DNA from: Argentina anserina | Lineage: Eukaryota; Streptophyta; Magnoliopsida; Rosales; Rosaceae | Direction: 5' to 3' | Assembly: GCF_933775445.1 (NCBI RefSeq) | Contig: NC_065873.1 | Span: forward strand, 62,001-126,000 | DNA: 64,000 bases | Shown here: piece after piece, positions 51,201-61,253 of the stretch | Layout: each line of letters starts with the position of its first letter | How positions within the stretch are numbered: position 1 is the first letter of the stretch | The notes under the pieces: model-generated | Seen by the model: only the letters and a program-made list of their open reading frames with translations | What the model was told of the DNA's origin: nothing | Database searches by the model: none | Made by a program: the position numbers and the translations under genes

Positions 51201-54200
51201 TGTTTCGTATGCTTTTATTATTAACGGTGAGCCGAGAGGGAGGATTGTGCCTTCTCGCGGATTACGGTAAGGAGATTCGATTCCTCCATATCTTTTTCTG
51301 TTATGTGGGGAAATTCTTTCTCGGAATATTTTGGCGGCGGAGGAGTCTGGTTCATTACATGAAGTTCGTATTTGTCGCTTGGCGCCGAGTGTGAGCCATC
51401 TTTTCTCTGTTGATGATGCGTTCATTTTCTTCCAAGTTGGTAGGGTGGAATGTGAGGTGGTTAAGGGTATCCTTGCAGCTTATGAGGAAGCTTCTGGTCA
51501 AGTGGTCAATTTTTCTAAAAGTTGTATCTCTTTTAGTAACAATGTTCACCCCTTTATGCAGGAGGGTATTGCTTTTATTTTGGGGGTGGAGAGAGTGGAG
51601 AAACATGACAAGTATCTTGGCTTTCCTACTGAGTTGAGCTACTCAAAAGCGGAGTCTTTTACGTTTTTGAATGAAAAGATTCGGAATAGAACAAGTGGTT
51701 GGAGGGAGAAGTGTTTGACTAGTACTGGTAAGGAGTTATTGATTAAATCAGTAGCACAAACTATTCTGTCTTATGTTATGAGCTGCTTTGAGATCCCTAA
51801 ATATATGTGTGAGGAAATGCACCGCATTATGACTCGTTTTTGGTGGGGTGATGAGGAGAGTGGGCGGAAGATTCATTGGCTCTATTGGGAAAAGTTATGT
51901 GGTTCGAAGAGTGATGGTGGTCTCGGGTTTAGAGATATGCATGGGTTTAATTTAGCCTTACTGGCGAAGCAGGGGTGAAAATTAATGTCTCAGCCAGAAA
52001 CGTTTCTGTCACGATTTCTTAAGGCACGATATTTTCCAACTTGTTCGTTTATGGAGGTAGAGTTGAAAGGTGGGGAGTCGTATGCATGGAGGAGCATAAT
52101 TGCTGGCCGTGAGGTTCTGAAAGTTGGGCTCAGGTTTCAAGTGGGGTCAGGGGAGCAGGTTAGGGTCTGGGAGGACCCATGGATGCCGTTTCCACACTCT
52201 TTCCGAGTTTCCGTCCTTATTCCTCAGTAATGGAAGGGACTGAAGATCTTTTAGTATGTGAGCTGTTTACTTTGGGCGAGATGGAGATGATTGCGGCTAT
52301 CCCAATTAGCTTTGAATCACAAGCTGACAGATATGTATGGCATTTTGATAGAAAAGGGTTGTTTAATGTGAAAAGTGGGTACCATGTGTATAATCAAGTC
52401 TAGGGGACAAGCTTCATCATCGAGTGGGGACCTAGGGGGTGTAAACAAAAAACATTGGCATATGGTGTGGGGTGCAAGGGTTCCCCTAAGGTGCGTAGCT
52501 TTGGGTGGAGACTTTTGAGAGGAATTTTACCTACAAGGGCAGCCCTTCTTAAACGTATGGTGGATATTAGAGCATCCGCACGGGCGTGCTCGAGCAAGAG
52601 GAGGGACCGGCCGGAGGAGCTCGAGCAGGAGGAGGCAAGCTGCTCGCCCAATCAACCGAATCGTGGTGCTCGTCCGATCGCTCGAGCAAATTTTGCTTCG
52701 GCGTTTGCTCGTCCGCCTGGCGGAGCCCACCACCCGTGGAAGACGTCAGGCACGGGCGGATTTTTTTTATGTTAGGCGCGTGCAACGCACGCGCCAGTCA
52801 AAAAAAAAATTTAGCGAGTCAATGAATGACTGACACGTGTCTCACCGATTGGCCAACGGTCCAATAGATCTGGGCCTTCCATTTTGAATCAGAAATTTCG
52901 ATCCAACGGTCAGAATTAATTGGCAACGGCTACTATTTGATCATAACGGAAATAAACCCAAAAAATTGTAAAAAAATCCCAAAAAATTCAAAATTCTCCC
53001 AAAAAATTGCCTATAAATACTACTTCAATTTGTTATGAACTCACACCAATTTGTGCACAACAAATTTCACATCTTCCTCCATCTCCTCTCTCATTTTGTT
53101 TAGCATTTTTTTCCAAAACAATGGGCACCCATTGGCTTCCTTCCGAAGATTTACAAATGTGCATTTCTTTTGTCCGTCATAGCATTGATGAATATGACGG
53201 TAACAAACAAAATAGGGACAAATTGTGGGACACAATTCATGGCGATTATATGCAAAATTGGGTGCTAGCACCGGGTGAGAAACCTCCGAAGGAGCCGAGG
53301 ACCCGAATCGCGCTCGCTTCTCACTACAACAAGTTCAAGCTACTCTTGCAAAAATGGGGCGAATGTTTGGCGGCATCACGACAACATATAGCTAGCGGCA
53401 CTTCGCTAATGGACGAAGTAAGTACATTGTTTTATCATATATTATAATTTTTATTTGATTATATGAATAAAATTGTGTAATTTATATCTAATTTTTTTAA
53501 ATATGTAGCATTGTTTACATATTTAATTATTTTAATATATCTAATTTTGTTTACATTATTTGTTTTATTTAATTTGTTTAAATATGTAGCATTGTTTACA
53601 TTATTTGTTTTAATATATCTAATTTGTTACATTATTTGTTTTATCCAATTTATTTAAATTATGTAATTAAATAAGTACCTAATATAAGTTTTTTACATCA
53701 GGAACGACGAGCTCAATCATGTTACTATAATGCCAAGAAGAAAAAGTTTACACACTTTGAATGTTGGGAAGTGGTTAAAGATCATCCATCTTTCGTTGCG
53801 GTGCTACCTACTACTCCATCTCCATATGCAAGTAGTTACCACGGTACTCCTTCCGCAACTGAATCATCTTCAACCATCAATTTGGATGACGACCAATTGA
53901 ATGAGACACCTCAAAGCAACACGGCAGCTCCATCGAGTCCTCCTAGACCAATGGGAACCAAGGCGGCAAAGGAAGCTAGGCGCCAAAAGAAACAGGGTAA
54001 GACTCCTATTGAGCAACGGGTGGAGGTTTTGCATACCATTGCAAGTCACCAAGCATCATGGCATACCAAGAGGCTAGCCCATAATGAAAGTGAGCTTAAT
54101 TATTATGCGGAGTACATAGACATTCAAAAGCGGAAAGAAGCAAGGGCGGAAGAAGTGTTACGATTGAAGAAACAAGAGAATGACACAAGGATCATGACAT

Positions 54201-57200
54201 TGGATTTAGAGGCTATGACCCCAATCTCGAAAATGTATTTTACCAAGAGGAAACTAGCAATCCTTAATGAAGGAGAAGCTAGTCAAGATCAACCTACCGA
54301 TGAAACATATTCGGATGGTTATCACCCAAGTCGCGTGCTTTTTCCATAATAGTTATAGTATTGTACTAAGAATAAATCTGGGTTTGGCTCGTCATTTTAT
54401 GTAATTTAAATTTTTCGAGAAATAAAATGCAATTTATTTATTAAGTTGAAATTGAAATACACATTAAATTAAAACACATACTAAAATGAAACACAAGCTT
54501 AATAATTAAACATAAACATCATGAAAACACACAATAAAACATATTTAAAGTATTTCACCGGTTTCCACTCTCCAAATGTGTTTCACCAAGTCTTTCTGGA
54601 GCTCTCGATGGATGTAAGCGGATTCGAGATCGGCAACACCGTCGTGAAACCGTTGTATATTAGCTCCATCTCTACTAATTGGCTCAAAAAGAACTTGATT
54701 CCCTTGTGCATTCACCGGCCCATCATAAACCCGGAAAGCCCTCGATGGGTTTTGCAAGTCTTCTTCTTCTTCCTCATCATCATCCTCATCATCCACATAC
54801 TCTTCCTCAACAATCATGTTATGCAATATAATGCAAGCTAACATGATGGTAGTCATTACCGATTTGTGGTGCAATGTACAACTATGACGTATAATTGCCC
54901 ATCGAGATTGCAAGATGCCAAATGCCCTCTCCACATCTTTCCGGTATGCCTCTTGTTTCTTTGCGAAGAGCTTATCTTACGGCGTCTGGGGATTGGAAAT
55001 TTTTTTGACAAATGTAGAGTACCTTGGATATATTTCGTCAACCAGATAATAAGTTGTGGTGTACCTCTGTCCGTGGACTTCGTAGACGACAGTTGGGCCT
55101 CTTCCGGCAAGGATCTCTGAGAACACATTAGATAGGTGTATCACATTAATGTCATTTTTAGCTCCAGGACACCCAAAAAAACTGTGCCATATCCACGTAT
55201 CATACGAGGTCACTGCCTCTAGGATAACCGTTGGGCGACCCTTTCGGCCCGAGTATGCCCCTTGATAGGCGGTTGGGCAGTTCTTCCACTCCCAATGCAT
55301 GCAGTCGATGCTTCCAATCATACCTGGAAAACCTCGGCGTTCGGCTTTAGCTAGTAGTCGCGTGAGGTCTTCTGGTGTTGGACTGCGGAGGTATCTTCGA
55401 CCATAGAGATGAACCACTTGGCTGTAAAACTCCTTCATACATTCCAGGGTAGTCGATTCCCCCATCCTTGTAATTTCAGTACACTAATCTACGGCTGACC
55501 CGTACGCTAGCATTCGTAGAGCCCCGGTCATCTTTTGTTGGGGAAGTAGCCGTAGCAAACCAGTGGCGTCTTCTCTTTGATGCCAAGACATGCCGTGGTT
55601 GCAGAGGTCCGTCATGATAAAGTCTTGAGCGTCGAAAATTAGACGTTCGATGAAGTAATCTTCCATGAGATTGCGTCCCCTAGATAGCCTTTGACGTGAC
55701 TTATTCGGTTTTTTACCGCGACGTGAACCGCTTGGTCGTGTTGATTCATCATCGTGTTGTGTTTCCGCCATGACCACCTGATTCACGAATGATTGCTCCA
55801 TATCGTCATCCTCTTCTTGTTGACGTTGTCTCCGCCTGAAAAAATTGTGGAAGCTGAAAGGATTCATCAGAGTGATGAACAAGGAAATGTTGCTAAGTGT
55901 TTAGATTGAAGGATGAGTTATATGCTCGGATTCTTCACAATGGTGTGAGTATATAATGAGTGATATTAGACGTTTTTATAGCAAATTGGTCGAAAATCTT
56001 ATCAGAAATTTGGTCAAATTATTTTGCCGACAGTGACACGTGTCAATTCTCTACTAGTCAAAAATCTTATCGGAAATCTGCTCCAATTATTTTACCGACA
56101 ATGACACGTGGCAGTGACACATGTCAATTATCTATTAGTCGAAAATCTTATCGGAAATTTTGGATAATATTGAGTCGATAATGACACGTGGCACATTATT
56201 ATTGGTTGTAAATATATCTGGTAAAAAAAATTAATTATTTCACAACAAGACAAAATTGAATTGCTCAAACAAATTGTAAATGGGTGTGTGAAAAAATCGA
56301 TTTGCTTGAGCAAAATATGAAATCGATTTACTTGAAGCAAATTTTGCTTCTGGCCCTACCATTTGCTTGAGCAAATCCAATTTATGGGTGTGGATGCTCT
56401 TAGTGACCCTCTTTGTGTTCTTTGTGGGGACCATGTGGAATCAGCCTTGCACCTCTTTAAAAATTGTTCTGTGGTCCAGTGTTTTTGGTTGCTTGGTCAA
56501 CTGCATTTAAAGGCTGAATCTCACCCTGCGGGGTCGTTGACTGAATGGGTTCTGGATGTGATGGAAAGTCTTACTATTGATGCAAGAGACAGATTTCTTA
56601 TGAGCCTTTGGGCGATTTGGTTTGAGCGTAACCAGGTTCTTTGGAAAGGTACGACTCTTAATTCAATGAATATGATTCACTGGGTTTTTAAAATGTTGGA
56701 TGAGTTCCAAGTTTATCATCCTAAGACTGATGGTTCTAAGAAAATACCTCATGTGAAGTGGAAGGCCCCGCCAAGGGGGAGGCTTAAAATTAATGTTGAG
56801 GGTGCCTTTGACCCTAGTAAGAGTAGGGGAGGTATTGCTGTTGTGTGCAGGGATGATGGTGGAAGAAGTATCACTGTGCTTGCTAAGACCTATCTATATT
56901 CTAGTTCGGCTCTTACTATGGAGGCCGAGGCGTGTAGAGAGGGCTTGCTCCTTGGGATTCGCCAAGGTTGGGAGAATGTAGACATTGAAAGTGATTTTTC
57001 TGTGTTGGTTTCTGCTCTAAATTCTGGCATAGTGGATCTATCGGAGGTGGGTTATGTTATAGAGGATTGTAAACGGTACTTGCGTGCCTTGCTGACCTCT
57101 ACAATGCAGCACATTTTTCGGGAAGCAAATGATGTTGCCGATAGACTAGCTCACCTTGTTTGTTGGGGTGATTTTGATAGTGTATGGTTTGAGGAGCCTC

Positions 57201-59146
57201 CTGACATTATACATGATACGCTCTACGATGATATGTGTGGTCTTACTCATGTAGTCCGGGGTTCAGGCTCTTCGTCCCCCCCTCCGTTGCATAACGCTAT
57301 TTTTATTAATAATAATTGCGACACCTAGTCTCCTCTAGGTGATCTGCCTTAAAAAAAAAGTGAACTTAAAGCAACCGGTAAACTTACCATTCTGTGTTTG
57401 GATAGAGAAAAATAAAGAAGAATTTAATTAAATTATAGAAATTTTGACATTTCTTATCCTGTTTGAGGTGAAATTCCTAATAAAGCAAATTTTATTAGAA
57501 AATATAAGAAGAATTTGAAGCTTGTTTTCCCTGTTTATTTTCCATGAAAAAGAGGTGTTATTCTTTAATTCACAATCTTTTCTATGAAGTTCTAACTATT
57601 TTTTAAATTCTAGGGAATAGATCCAAATAAAAAAAATATCAATTCTTAGAATTTTATATTATTAAAAATAGAATTCTCATGAAAATAAAAATTTTATCAA
57701 AGTAAAATTACTCAATCCAAACACAATATATAATTTTATATTACTAAAAATTGAATTCCCCTGAAAATAAAATTTTCATCGAAATAAAATTACTACGTTC
57801 AAACACAGCATAGAGAAACATATCGACTTCAAAGGAAACTCAACTGCTTACTAGCCCGCCTAAGCACGCTTGTGATACACGGACAAGTACATCGTAGAGC
57901 GCACATTTGTCTCACATGCATGCATGATCCATAATGGTTTTTCTCACTCCCCTCCTCGAAATATTCGGTTTGCGATGTCTAACTCTAAGTCGACCAAAGC
58001 GTGAGCTACAATTATGAAACATAACAAACGTCGACCCCAAACCTAAAACTGCTAAAAGTCTGAAGCAAAAAAATAAAAATAAAAAACTAAAAAAATAATT
58101 AGTTTCTCAAATTCGATCGTGTGACAAAAGGAGTGCAGCCTATACCAAGTATCATCACCTCAAACATAAGACATGAGACAATGTACTGCTACCAAATAAT
58201 GACACATTTACTTGAGATGAAGACAGTTATGGATCAGAGACTCTGGAATGGAGAAAAAATAATTGGTGTATGATGATCATTAAACCGAAGCCTCCCTTGA
58301 TTATCAAGTTAAGGGTTATTCAGCAATGGATTCATGATGGTGTCGGACCTAAAGCCATTCTGATTATTTCATGTGTTAGTAAGCAAATGAATACTCACAT
58401 AAGAGTAACTATTCCCTCACATTCCAAGTAAGCAAATGTGACCCAAAATTCCTGAACCAACTTAATAAACAGAGGCAGTTACACTGACCAAACTTAAGTA
58501 GCTCAACTGCTTTGTTCTGCCTATGCAGGCCAAGTTACATTTTGCTGCAGGGATCATAGAGAGAAGTTGCGAGTGATTACAATATACATTTCCAACAATA
58601 TTTCTATTGAATGAATAACAGATATGGATTCGCAAATCCCCTATTTCTTGATCAATACGTTCTAAATTTTTTGCAACTAATTAACGTTACTAAAAAAAGA
58701 CAATTTTTGCAAATCTTGTATATTCTCCTTTCCAAGAAATTTATAGATAGAAAAAGAAAGGCAACAGAGGAACAAAGATGAACGATCTAGTGAATTCTAA
58801 TATATGCAAGAGAAACAGTTTACTCATATGAGTCATATCTCATCCTGAGCGACGCATATCTTATGGGAAAGAAATTAATTAAGAAGAGAAAGAAAGGAAT
58901 ATATTGAGAGACAGAAAGAAACTTTGGCCAATTCCTGACGCCGAGTTGGGTGAGCGTGGACTCGGGAGGATTCTTTTCAATCCTGATACCCAAATTTTCA
59001 GTAGCCATTGAAGAAGACGACTCTGCTGCTATGGTCACTGATCTTCTTCTGCTTGGGTTGGTTGTTGCAGGCAGGAAGGATCGTTTGCGTATAGTTTGGG
59101 TGTGGGTGTTCAATATGAAGCTACTACTGAAGCACAGTGATGCCAT
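45275..59146 (-). CDS. Small cupin-domain protein, probably plastid; two exons across a 13.4 kb intron
   Basis: Exon 1 is 59146-58923, exon 2 is 45479-45275 (TAG at 45275-45277). Joining CCA-AA|GT to ACAG|G-TGG gives an unbroken 429 nt frame of 142 aa. The seam reads [15 protein letters not shown], which fits the family exactly. Residues 1-46 are Ser/Arg-rich, as in a plastid transit peptide. Met47 ([10 protein letters not shown]) could start a cytosolic form. From about residue 50 it is a single cupin_3 (DUF861-type) beta-barrel, with [31 protein letters not shown] and the terminal DKHYKFG. Plant members are widespread RmlC-like proteins of uncertain function; the domain also occurs in ureidoglycine aminohydrolase. 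The intron (45480-58922) contains a full LINE, a Harbinger element and several MITEs. Coding exons show no damage. Confidence 0.85.
45667..45723 (+). repeat. Tandem duplication, unit about 28 bp
   Basis: ATAAATCGATTTAGAATTAC followed by TTGAACC occurs twice in direct succession inside the cupin intron. A simple replication-slippage duplication. Confidence 0.85.
45791..45956. mobile_element. Small TIR MITE, 166 bp
   Basis: GATTCTATTTGCACCT at the left end is matched by its exact reverse complement AGGTGCAAATAGAATC at the right end. The interior repeats the words ACCTCTA and AAAATGACTAA and has no coding capacity. TATATACA-like flanks on both sides may contain the target duplication, but its limits are ambiguous. 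Confidence 0.7.
45957..46850. other. Cupin intron, no gene seen
   Basis: AT-rich intron sequence. A unit of about 31 bp (AAAAAAGAACGAAGAAACTG...) is duplicated at 46286-46347. At 46690-46830 a GC-rich patch has many GGACACG/CGTGTCC words on both strands, which looks like a transposon terminus. I could not define its partner. Confidence 0.4.
46851..47060 (-). repeat. Two head-to-tail tRNA-like (SINE-like) units
   Basis: On the minus strand, two related units lie at about 46851-46918 and 46996-47060. The second contains TGGCTAAGGAC and, 35-45 nt later, GGTTCGAATCCC (47002-47013). The first has TGGTTGAGGAG and GGTTCGATTCTC (46856-46867). These resemble the A and B boxes of a polymerase III promoter in a tRNA-derived SINE. 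The A boxes fit only loosely. An (AT)n run separates the units. They may alternatively be a tandem duplication inside another transposon. Confidence 0.45.
47061..47475. other. Cupin intron, no gene seen
   Basis: AT-rich, with short TATATA microsatellites and no recognised element up to the LINE target site. Confidence 0.5.
47685..49316 (+). pseudogene. LINE ORF1 (DUF4283, zinc knuckle), with premature stops
   Basis: From ATG 47685 ([18 protein letters not shown]) the frame shows a DUF4283-type RNA-binding domain, with stops TGA at 47865-47867 and TAG at 47991-47993. It then continues in the same frame through [20 protein letters not shown] to a zinc knuckle, [17 protein letters not shown] (TAG 48354-48356). 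A frameshift near 48480 shifts reading to the frame ending at 48939, and the last part (48936-49316) needs a further shift. That part contains three repeats of [12 protein letters not shown] wording. The final TGA (49314-49316) overlaps the ORF2 ATG as ATGA. In LINEs this protein coats the RNA. Confidence 0.82.
53121..54349 (+). CDS. Harbinger ORF1 protein (Myb/trihelix-like DNA-binding)
   Basis: Two exons, 53121-53417 and 53702-54349, joined by a GTAAGT...CAG intron, give 945 nt and 314 aa without a stop. The start [14 protein letters not shown] begins a Myb/SANT-like helix domain of the kind in PIF ORF1 proteins. ATG 53121 is preferred to the upstream in-frame ATG at 53007 because homologous domains start here. 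The second exon opens [20 protein letters not shown], has a charged region with [15 protein letters not shown] (NLS-like) and ends with [17 protein letters not shown], typical of the family's C-terminal domain. In Harbinger elements ORF1 binds DNA, brings the transposase to the nucleus and is required with it for movement. This copy looks intact. Confidence 0.85.
54545..55882 (-). pseudogene. Harbinger (HARBI1/DDE_Tnp_4) transposase with two in-frame stops
   Basis: One reading frame runs from ATG 55882 (or 55867, [10 protein letters not shown]) to 54545, about 445 codons. It is broken only by TAG at 55484-55486 (after YGSAVD) and TAA at 54977-54979 (after SNPQTP). No frameshifts are present. 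The catalytic triad is preserved: D in [16 protein letters not shown] in [11 protein letters not shown] and E in [25 protein letters not shown] and the helix GFPGMIG fit the family. The C-terminus has an acidic run ([12 protein letters not shown]). The protein would cut and join DNA at GAGCATCC ends. With two nonsense codons it is inactive, but the decay is slight. Confidence 0.92.
55985..56195. repeat. Subterminal repeat array of the Harbinger element
   Basis: A unit of about 65-90 bp with the words GTCGAAAATCTTATCGGAAAT, ATTATTTTACCGACA and ATGACACGTGGCA is repeated roughly three times. Such subterminal repeats often bind the ORF1 protein or transposase. That role is inferred here. Confidence 0.65.
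57392..57808. mobile_element. Probable MITE with CTGTGTTT ends, 417 bp
   Basis: CTGTGTTTGGATAG at the left is mirrored by TACGTTCAAACACAG at the right. Inside, a block of about 95 bp (AGAATTTTATATTA...AAAATTACT) is duplicated. CTGTGTTTGG-type ends are frequent in plant MITEs. No clear target duplication was found. Confidence 0.5.
57809..58922. other. Cupin intron, 5' part
   Basis: AT-rich sequence without genes or recognised elements. It directly follows the exon 1 donor (minus-strand AAAGTTTCTTTC) and so is probably ancestral intron. Confidence 0.5.
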
Positions 59147-59588
59147 CTGATCTCACAACTCCTTATCTTTGCTCTGATCTCCAAGTGAGTCGTGGACTCG
59201 TGGCAGTGTTGCACTACCATCTTGTTCTCTAGTATATTTCTTCCTTTCAAATGATTTCCTGGTGTCCACGACTCCGCAATTTTTCATCCATACATACCTC
59301 ATCCTTATTTAGCGTTACTGACTAGAGTATGCACATAGAACCGAGAGCGTTCACATATTCACTCCATATTCATGTATATGGGCTCGCAAATTTTTTGTTA
59401 ACACTTATATTTGAGAGCACAGTTGCATGTATCTATAGTTCCTAAGTCGACACTGATTAACAATATTTCATACTGAAATGAGAATAGATTAGATACAAAA
59501 ACTGGCAACAAAACAGGGAAGAATTTGGATGACTCGGAACAAGTTTCGCATATATATGAATAATACGATTACAAGCCTCGATCTGAGT
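59147..59588. other. Cupin promoter and BBE-like 3' flank
   Basis: About 440 bp separate the cupin start from the stop codon of the next gene, both on the minus strand. No clear TATA box or terminator was identified. Confidence 0.45.
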
Positions 59589-61253
59589 CTAACTCGCAGC
59601 GTTACTCCTAGGCTGACTCAGATATGACATTGGAGGAATCCCTTGTTGATTACTGAAAACATTACTTGGATCAATAATTGTTTTCGCTCTAACCAATCTA
59701 TCATAGTTGTTCAAGAAGTACTTCTCACCCCAAACCCTGGCAATCTCCACGGCATCATCATCCTTATCCTTGGTTCGAACTCTGGTGTCAACCAAACGCA
59801 TCACCCCGAGGTCAAGGTCAATGTAGTTAATATAAGCAGTCCTTGGACCCCATGACACATATTGTGTCATTGAACTATATAATCTTCTTATCCAACCTAC
59901 GTACTCGTTTCTTTTGTAATTTTCTTCTTCCTTCCACTCCACCAGGTACTGAATTGTAAAGAGATTACCTTTTCTGTGAGGAAAAGCAATGGATTCACTG
60001 CTTATACGATGCATAATCCCACCGTAAGGGTCTAAGATGACGTACCCTTTCGGCTCCTCCTCAAGTATTTCCACTGCGGCGCTTATGCCAGTGTAAGAAA
60101 TTGCAGTCCTCACATAGTCTGATTTGGCTTTGAAAAAACCTTTGTCTTGCAAGTACCGATTTCTCAGTTCCGAGACAGAACTTCCATTACCTCCTAGGCC
60201 GGAGAAGAATACGATCGACTCGATCCAACTCATTTCCCTGAAATCTTCTTTTACAATACCCAAGTCAGGAAAAACTTTATCCAGAGTGGAAATAGCACTA
60301 CTTGTTGGACCCAGGTAGAAGCCTTTAAATGTCGCTGATATCCCAGTAGTACCGCTGGTCTTGGCTTCTGGCAAACCAGCACCAACAAAACAGGAGATAT
60401 AGAAGTCATCCTCCAAGTAGGGTGCAACATGTTGCCACTTATATACTAGATTTGCTACATGGCTTTTGTTTCCCGCTCTAGACGCCACAAAAACTGTTAC
60501 TGTTTGTGGCACTCTGGACAACTGGATTTTCCATGCGTAGACAATCCCCCAAACACCCCCACCACCTCCCCGAATGGCCCAAAACACATCCTCTCCCATG
60601 TCTTGTCGGTCTAACAATCGTCCGTCAGCATCAACAAGAAGTGCATCCACCACATTATCAGCTGCAAGTCCATATTTCCTTGAAAGTAGTCCGAATCCAC
60701 CGCCAGCAATATGGCCACCGGCACCAACAGTTGGGCATGACCCAGCTGAGAAACCGTGAACACTGCTTGCTTTGGCAATGGAATGGTATGTCTCACCTAG
60801 TGTTGCACCTCCTTCCACCCATGCCATCTCGGTTTCCAAATCCACAGAAACCCTGTTCAAATTCATCATGTCAATGATCACAAATGGAGCTCCATCAGCA
60901 GCAACAGATGATGTACCTTCATAGCTGTGTCCACCACACCTCACTCGGATTGCCAAGAACACTTCTCTGGAGCACAATATAGAGTTTATTATCTGTTCAA
61001 CACTCTCAGGGAGTATAATGGCTATTGGCTTAGGAACTGTCGCCTCAGCAAACCGTAGATTCTGAATAGAAAAGTTGAGCAACTTAAAGTACGAATCAGA
61101 GACATTTTCCGTGTTGGGGAATGTAGTAAAGTTGTTGATGTTGTGGAGAGTCAAACATGAAGTGATCTTTTCTGTAGGTTCAGCTAAAGAAAGCAAAAGG
61201 ATACTCATAAATGTAAAGAACCGAGTAAATTGGTTTTTCAGAGATAGTGCCAT
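59589..61253 (-). CDS. Berberine bridge enzyme-like FAD-linked oxidoreductase
   Basis: A single-exon gene of 554 aa, normal for the plant BBE-like family, which is mostly intronless. Residues 1-24 (MALSLKNQFTRFFTFMSILL...) form a secretory signal peptide, so the enzyme likely acts in the cell wall or vacuole. C33 and C94 match the conserved N-terminal disulfide. The FAD_binding_4 domain has GGHSYEGTS with H109 and GSCPTVGAGGHIAGGGFG with C173, the two residues that bind FAD covalently. The BBE C-terminal domain contains YINYIDLDLG, ARVWGEKYFLNNYDRL and IDPSNVFSNQQGIPP. Relatives oxidise oligosaccharides, monolignols or alkaloids using oxygen; the substrate here cannot be read from sequence. 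No defects are visible. Confidence 0.94.
   Translation of the reverse strand: MALSLKNQFTRFFTFMSILLLSLAEPTEKITSCLTLHNINNFTTFPNTENVSDSYFKLLNFSIQNLRFAEATVPKPIAIILPESVEQIINSILCSREVFLAIRVRCGGHSYEGTSSVAADGAPFVIIDMMNLNRVSVDLETEMAWVEGGATLGETYHSIAKASSVHGFSAGSCPTVGAGGHIAGGGFGLLSRKYGLAADNVVDALLVDADGRLLDRQDMGEDVFWAIRGGGGGVWGIVYAWKIQLSRVPQTVTVFVASRAGNKSHVANLVYKWQHVAPYLEDDFYISCFVGAGLPEAKTSGTTGISATFKGFYLGPTSSAISTLDKVFPDLGIVKEDFREMSWIESIVFFSGLGGNGSSVSELRNRYLQDKGFFKAKSDYVRTAISYTGISAAVEILEEEPKGYVILDPYGGIMHRISSESIAFPHRKGNLFTIQYLVEWKEEENYKRNEYVGWIRRLYSSMTQYVSWGPRTAYINYIDLDLGVMRLVDTRVRTKDKDDDAVEIARVWGEKYFLNNYDRLVRAKTIIDPSNVFSNQQGIPPMSYLSQPRSNAAS

Larger units (their letters stand above)
52570..56399. mobile_element. 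PIF/Harbinger DNA transposon, structurally complete
   Basis: The termini are GAGCATCCGCACGGGC on the left and, from the right, GAGCATCCACACCCAT. TTA flanks both sides (52567-52569 and 56400-56402), the standard Harbinger target duplication. Taking out the element plus one TTA restores the LINE reading frame (VDI joined to SDPLCVLC), which fixes the boundaries to the base. It carries both genes of the superfamily: ORF1 (Myb/trihelix-like) on the plus strand and a DDE transposase on the minus strand, arranged convergently. A subterminal repeat array lies near the right end. 3830 bp. Confidence 0.95.
49313..57328 (+). pseudogene. LINE ORF2: endonuclease, reverse transcriptase, RNase H; interrupted
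   Basis: ATG 49313 opens [18 protein letters not shown], the start of an AP-type endonuclease (stop 49328-49330), followed by [20 protein letters not shown] and [10 protein letters not shown]. Reverse transcriptase follows: [36 protein letters not shown], then after a frameshift near 50955 [13 protein letters not shown]. The catalytic FADD box is altered to SVDD ([12 protein letters not shown], about 51400-51430). A stop at 51976-51978 and further shifts precede the zinc-binding region. The Harbinger element interrupts at 52567. After it, [19 protein letters not shown] resumes and an RNase H domain ends the ORF ([47 protein letters not shown]). Confidence 0.88.
47490..57359 (+). mobile_element. 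Full-length L1-type LINE, split by a Harbinger element
   Basis: GTGAACTTAAAGCA is found at 47476-47489 and again at 57360-57373, directly after a terminal A9 tract. It is a 14-bp target duplication. Removing the nested Harbinger (52570-56399) and its 3-bp duplication leaves about 6.0 kb. The order is a CT-rich 5' leader, ORF1 (DUF4283 and zinc knuckle), ORF2 (endonuclease, reverse transcriptase, RNase H), a short 3' tail and poly(A). Both ORFs carry several stop codons, so the copy is dead, but both ends are complete. It lies in sense-opposed orientation to the cupin gene, within its intron. Confidence 0.92.

Noticed and set aside
53041..53271. Minus-strand frame opposite Harbinger ORF1
   Set aside because: The plus strand gives a two-exon intact family protein; this is antisense noise.
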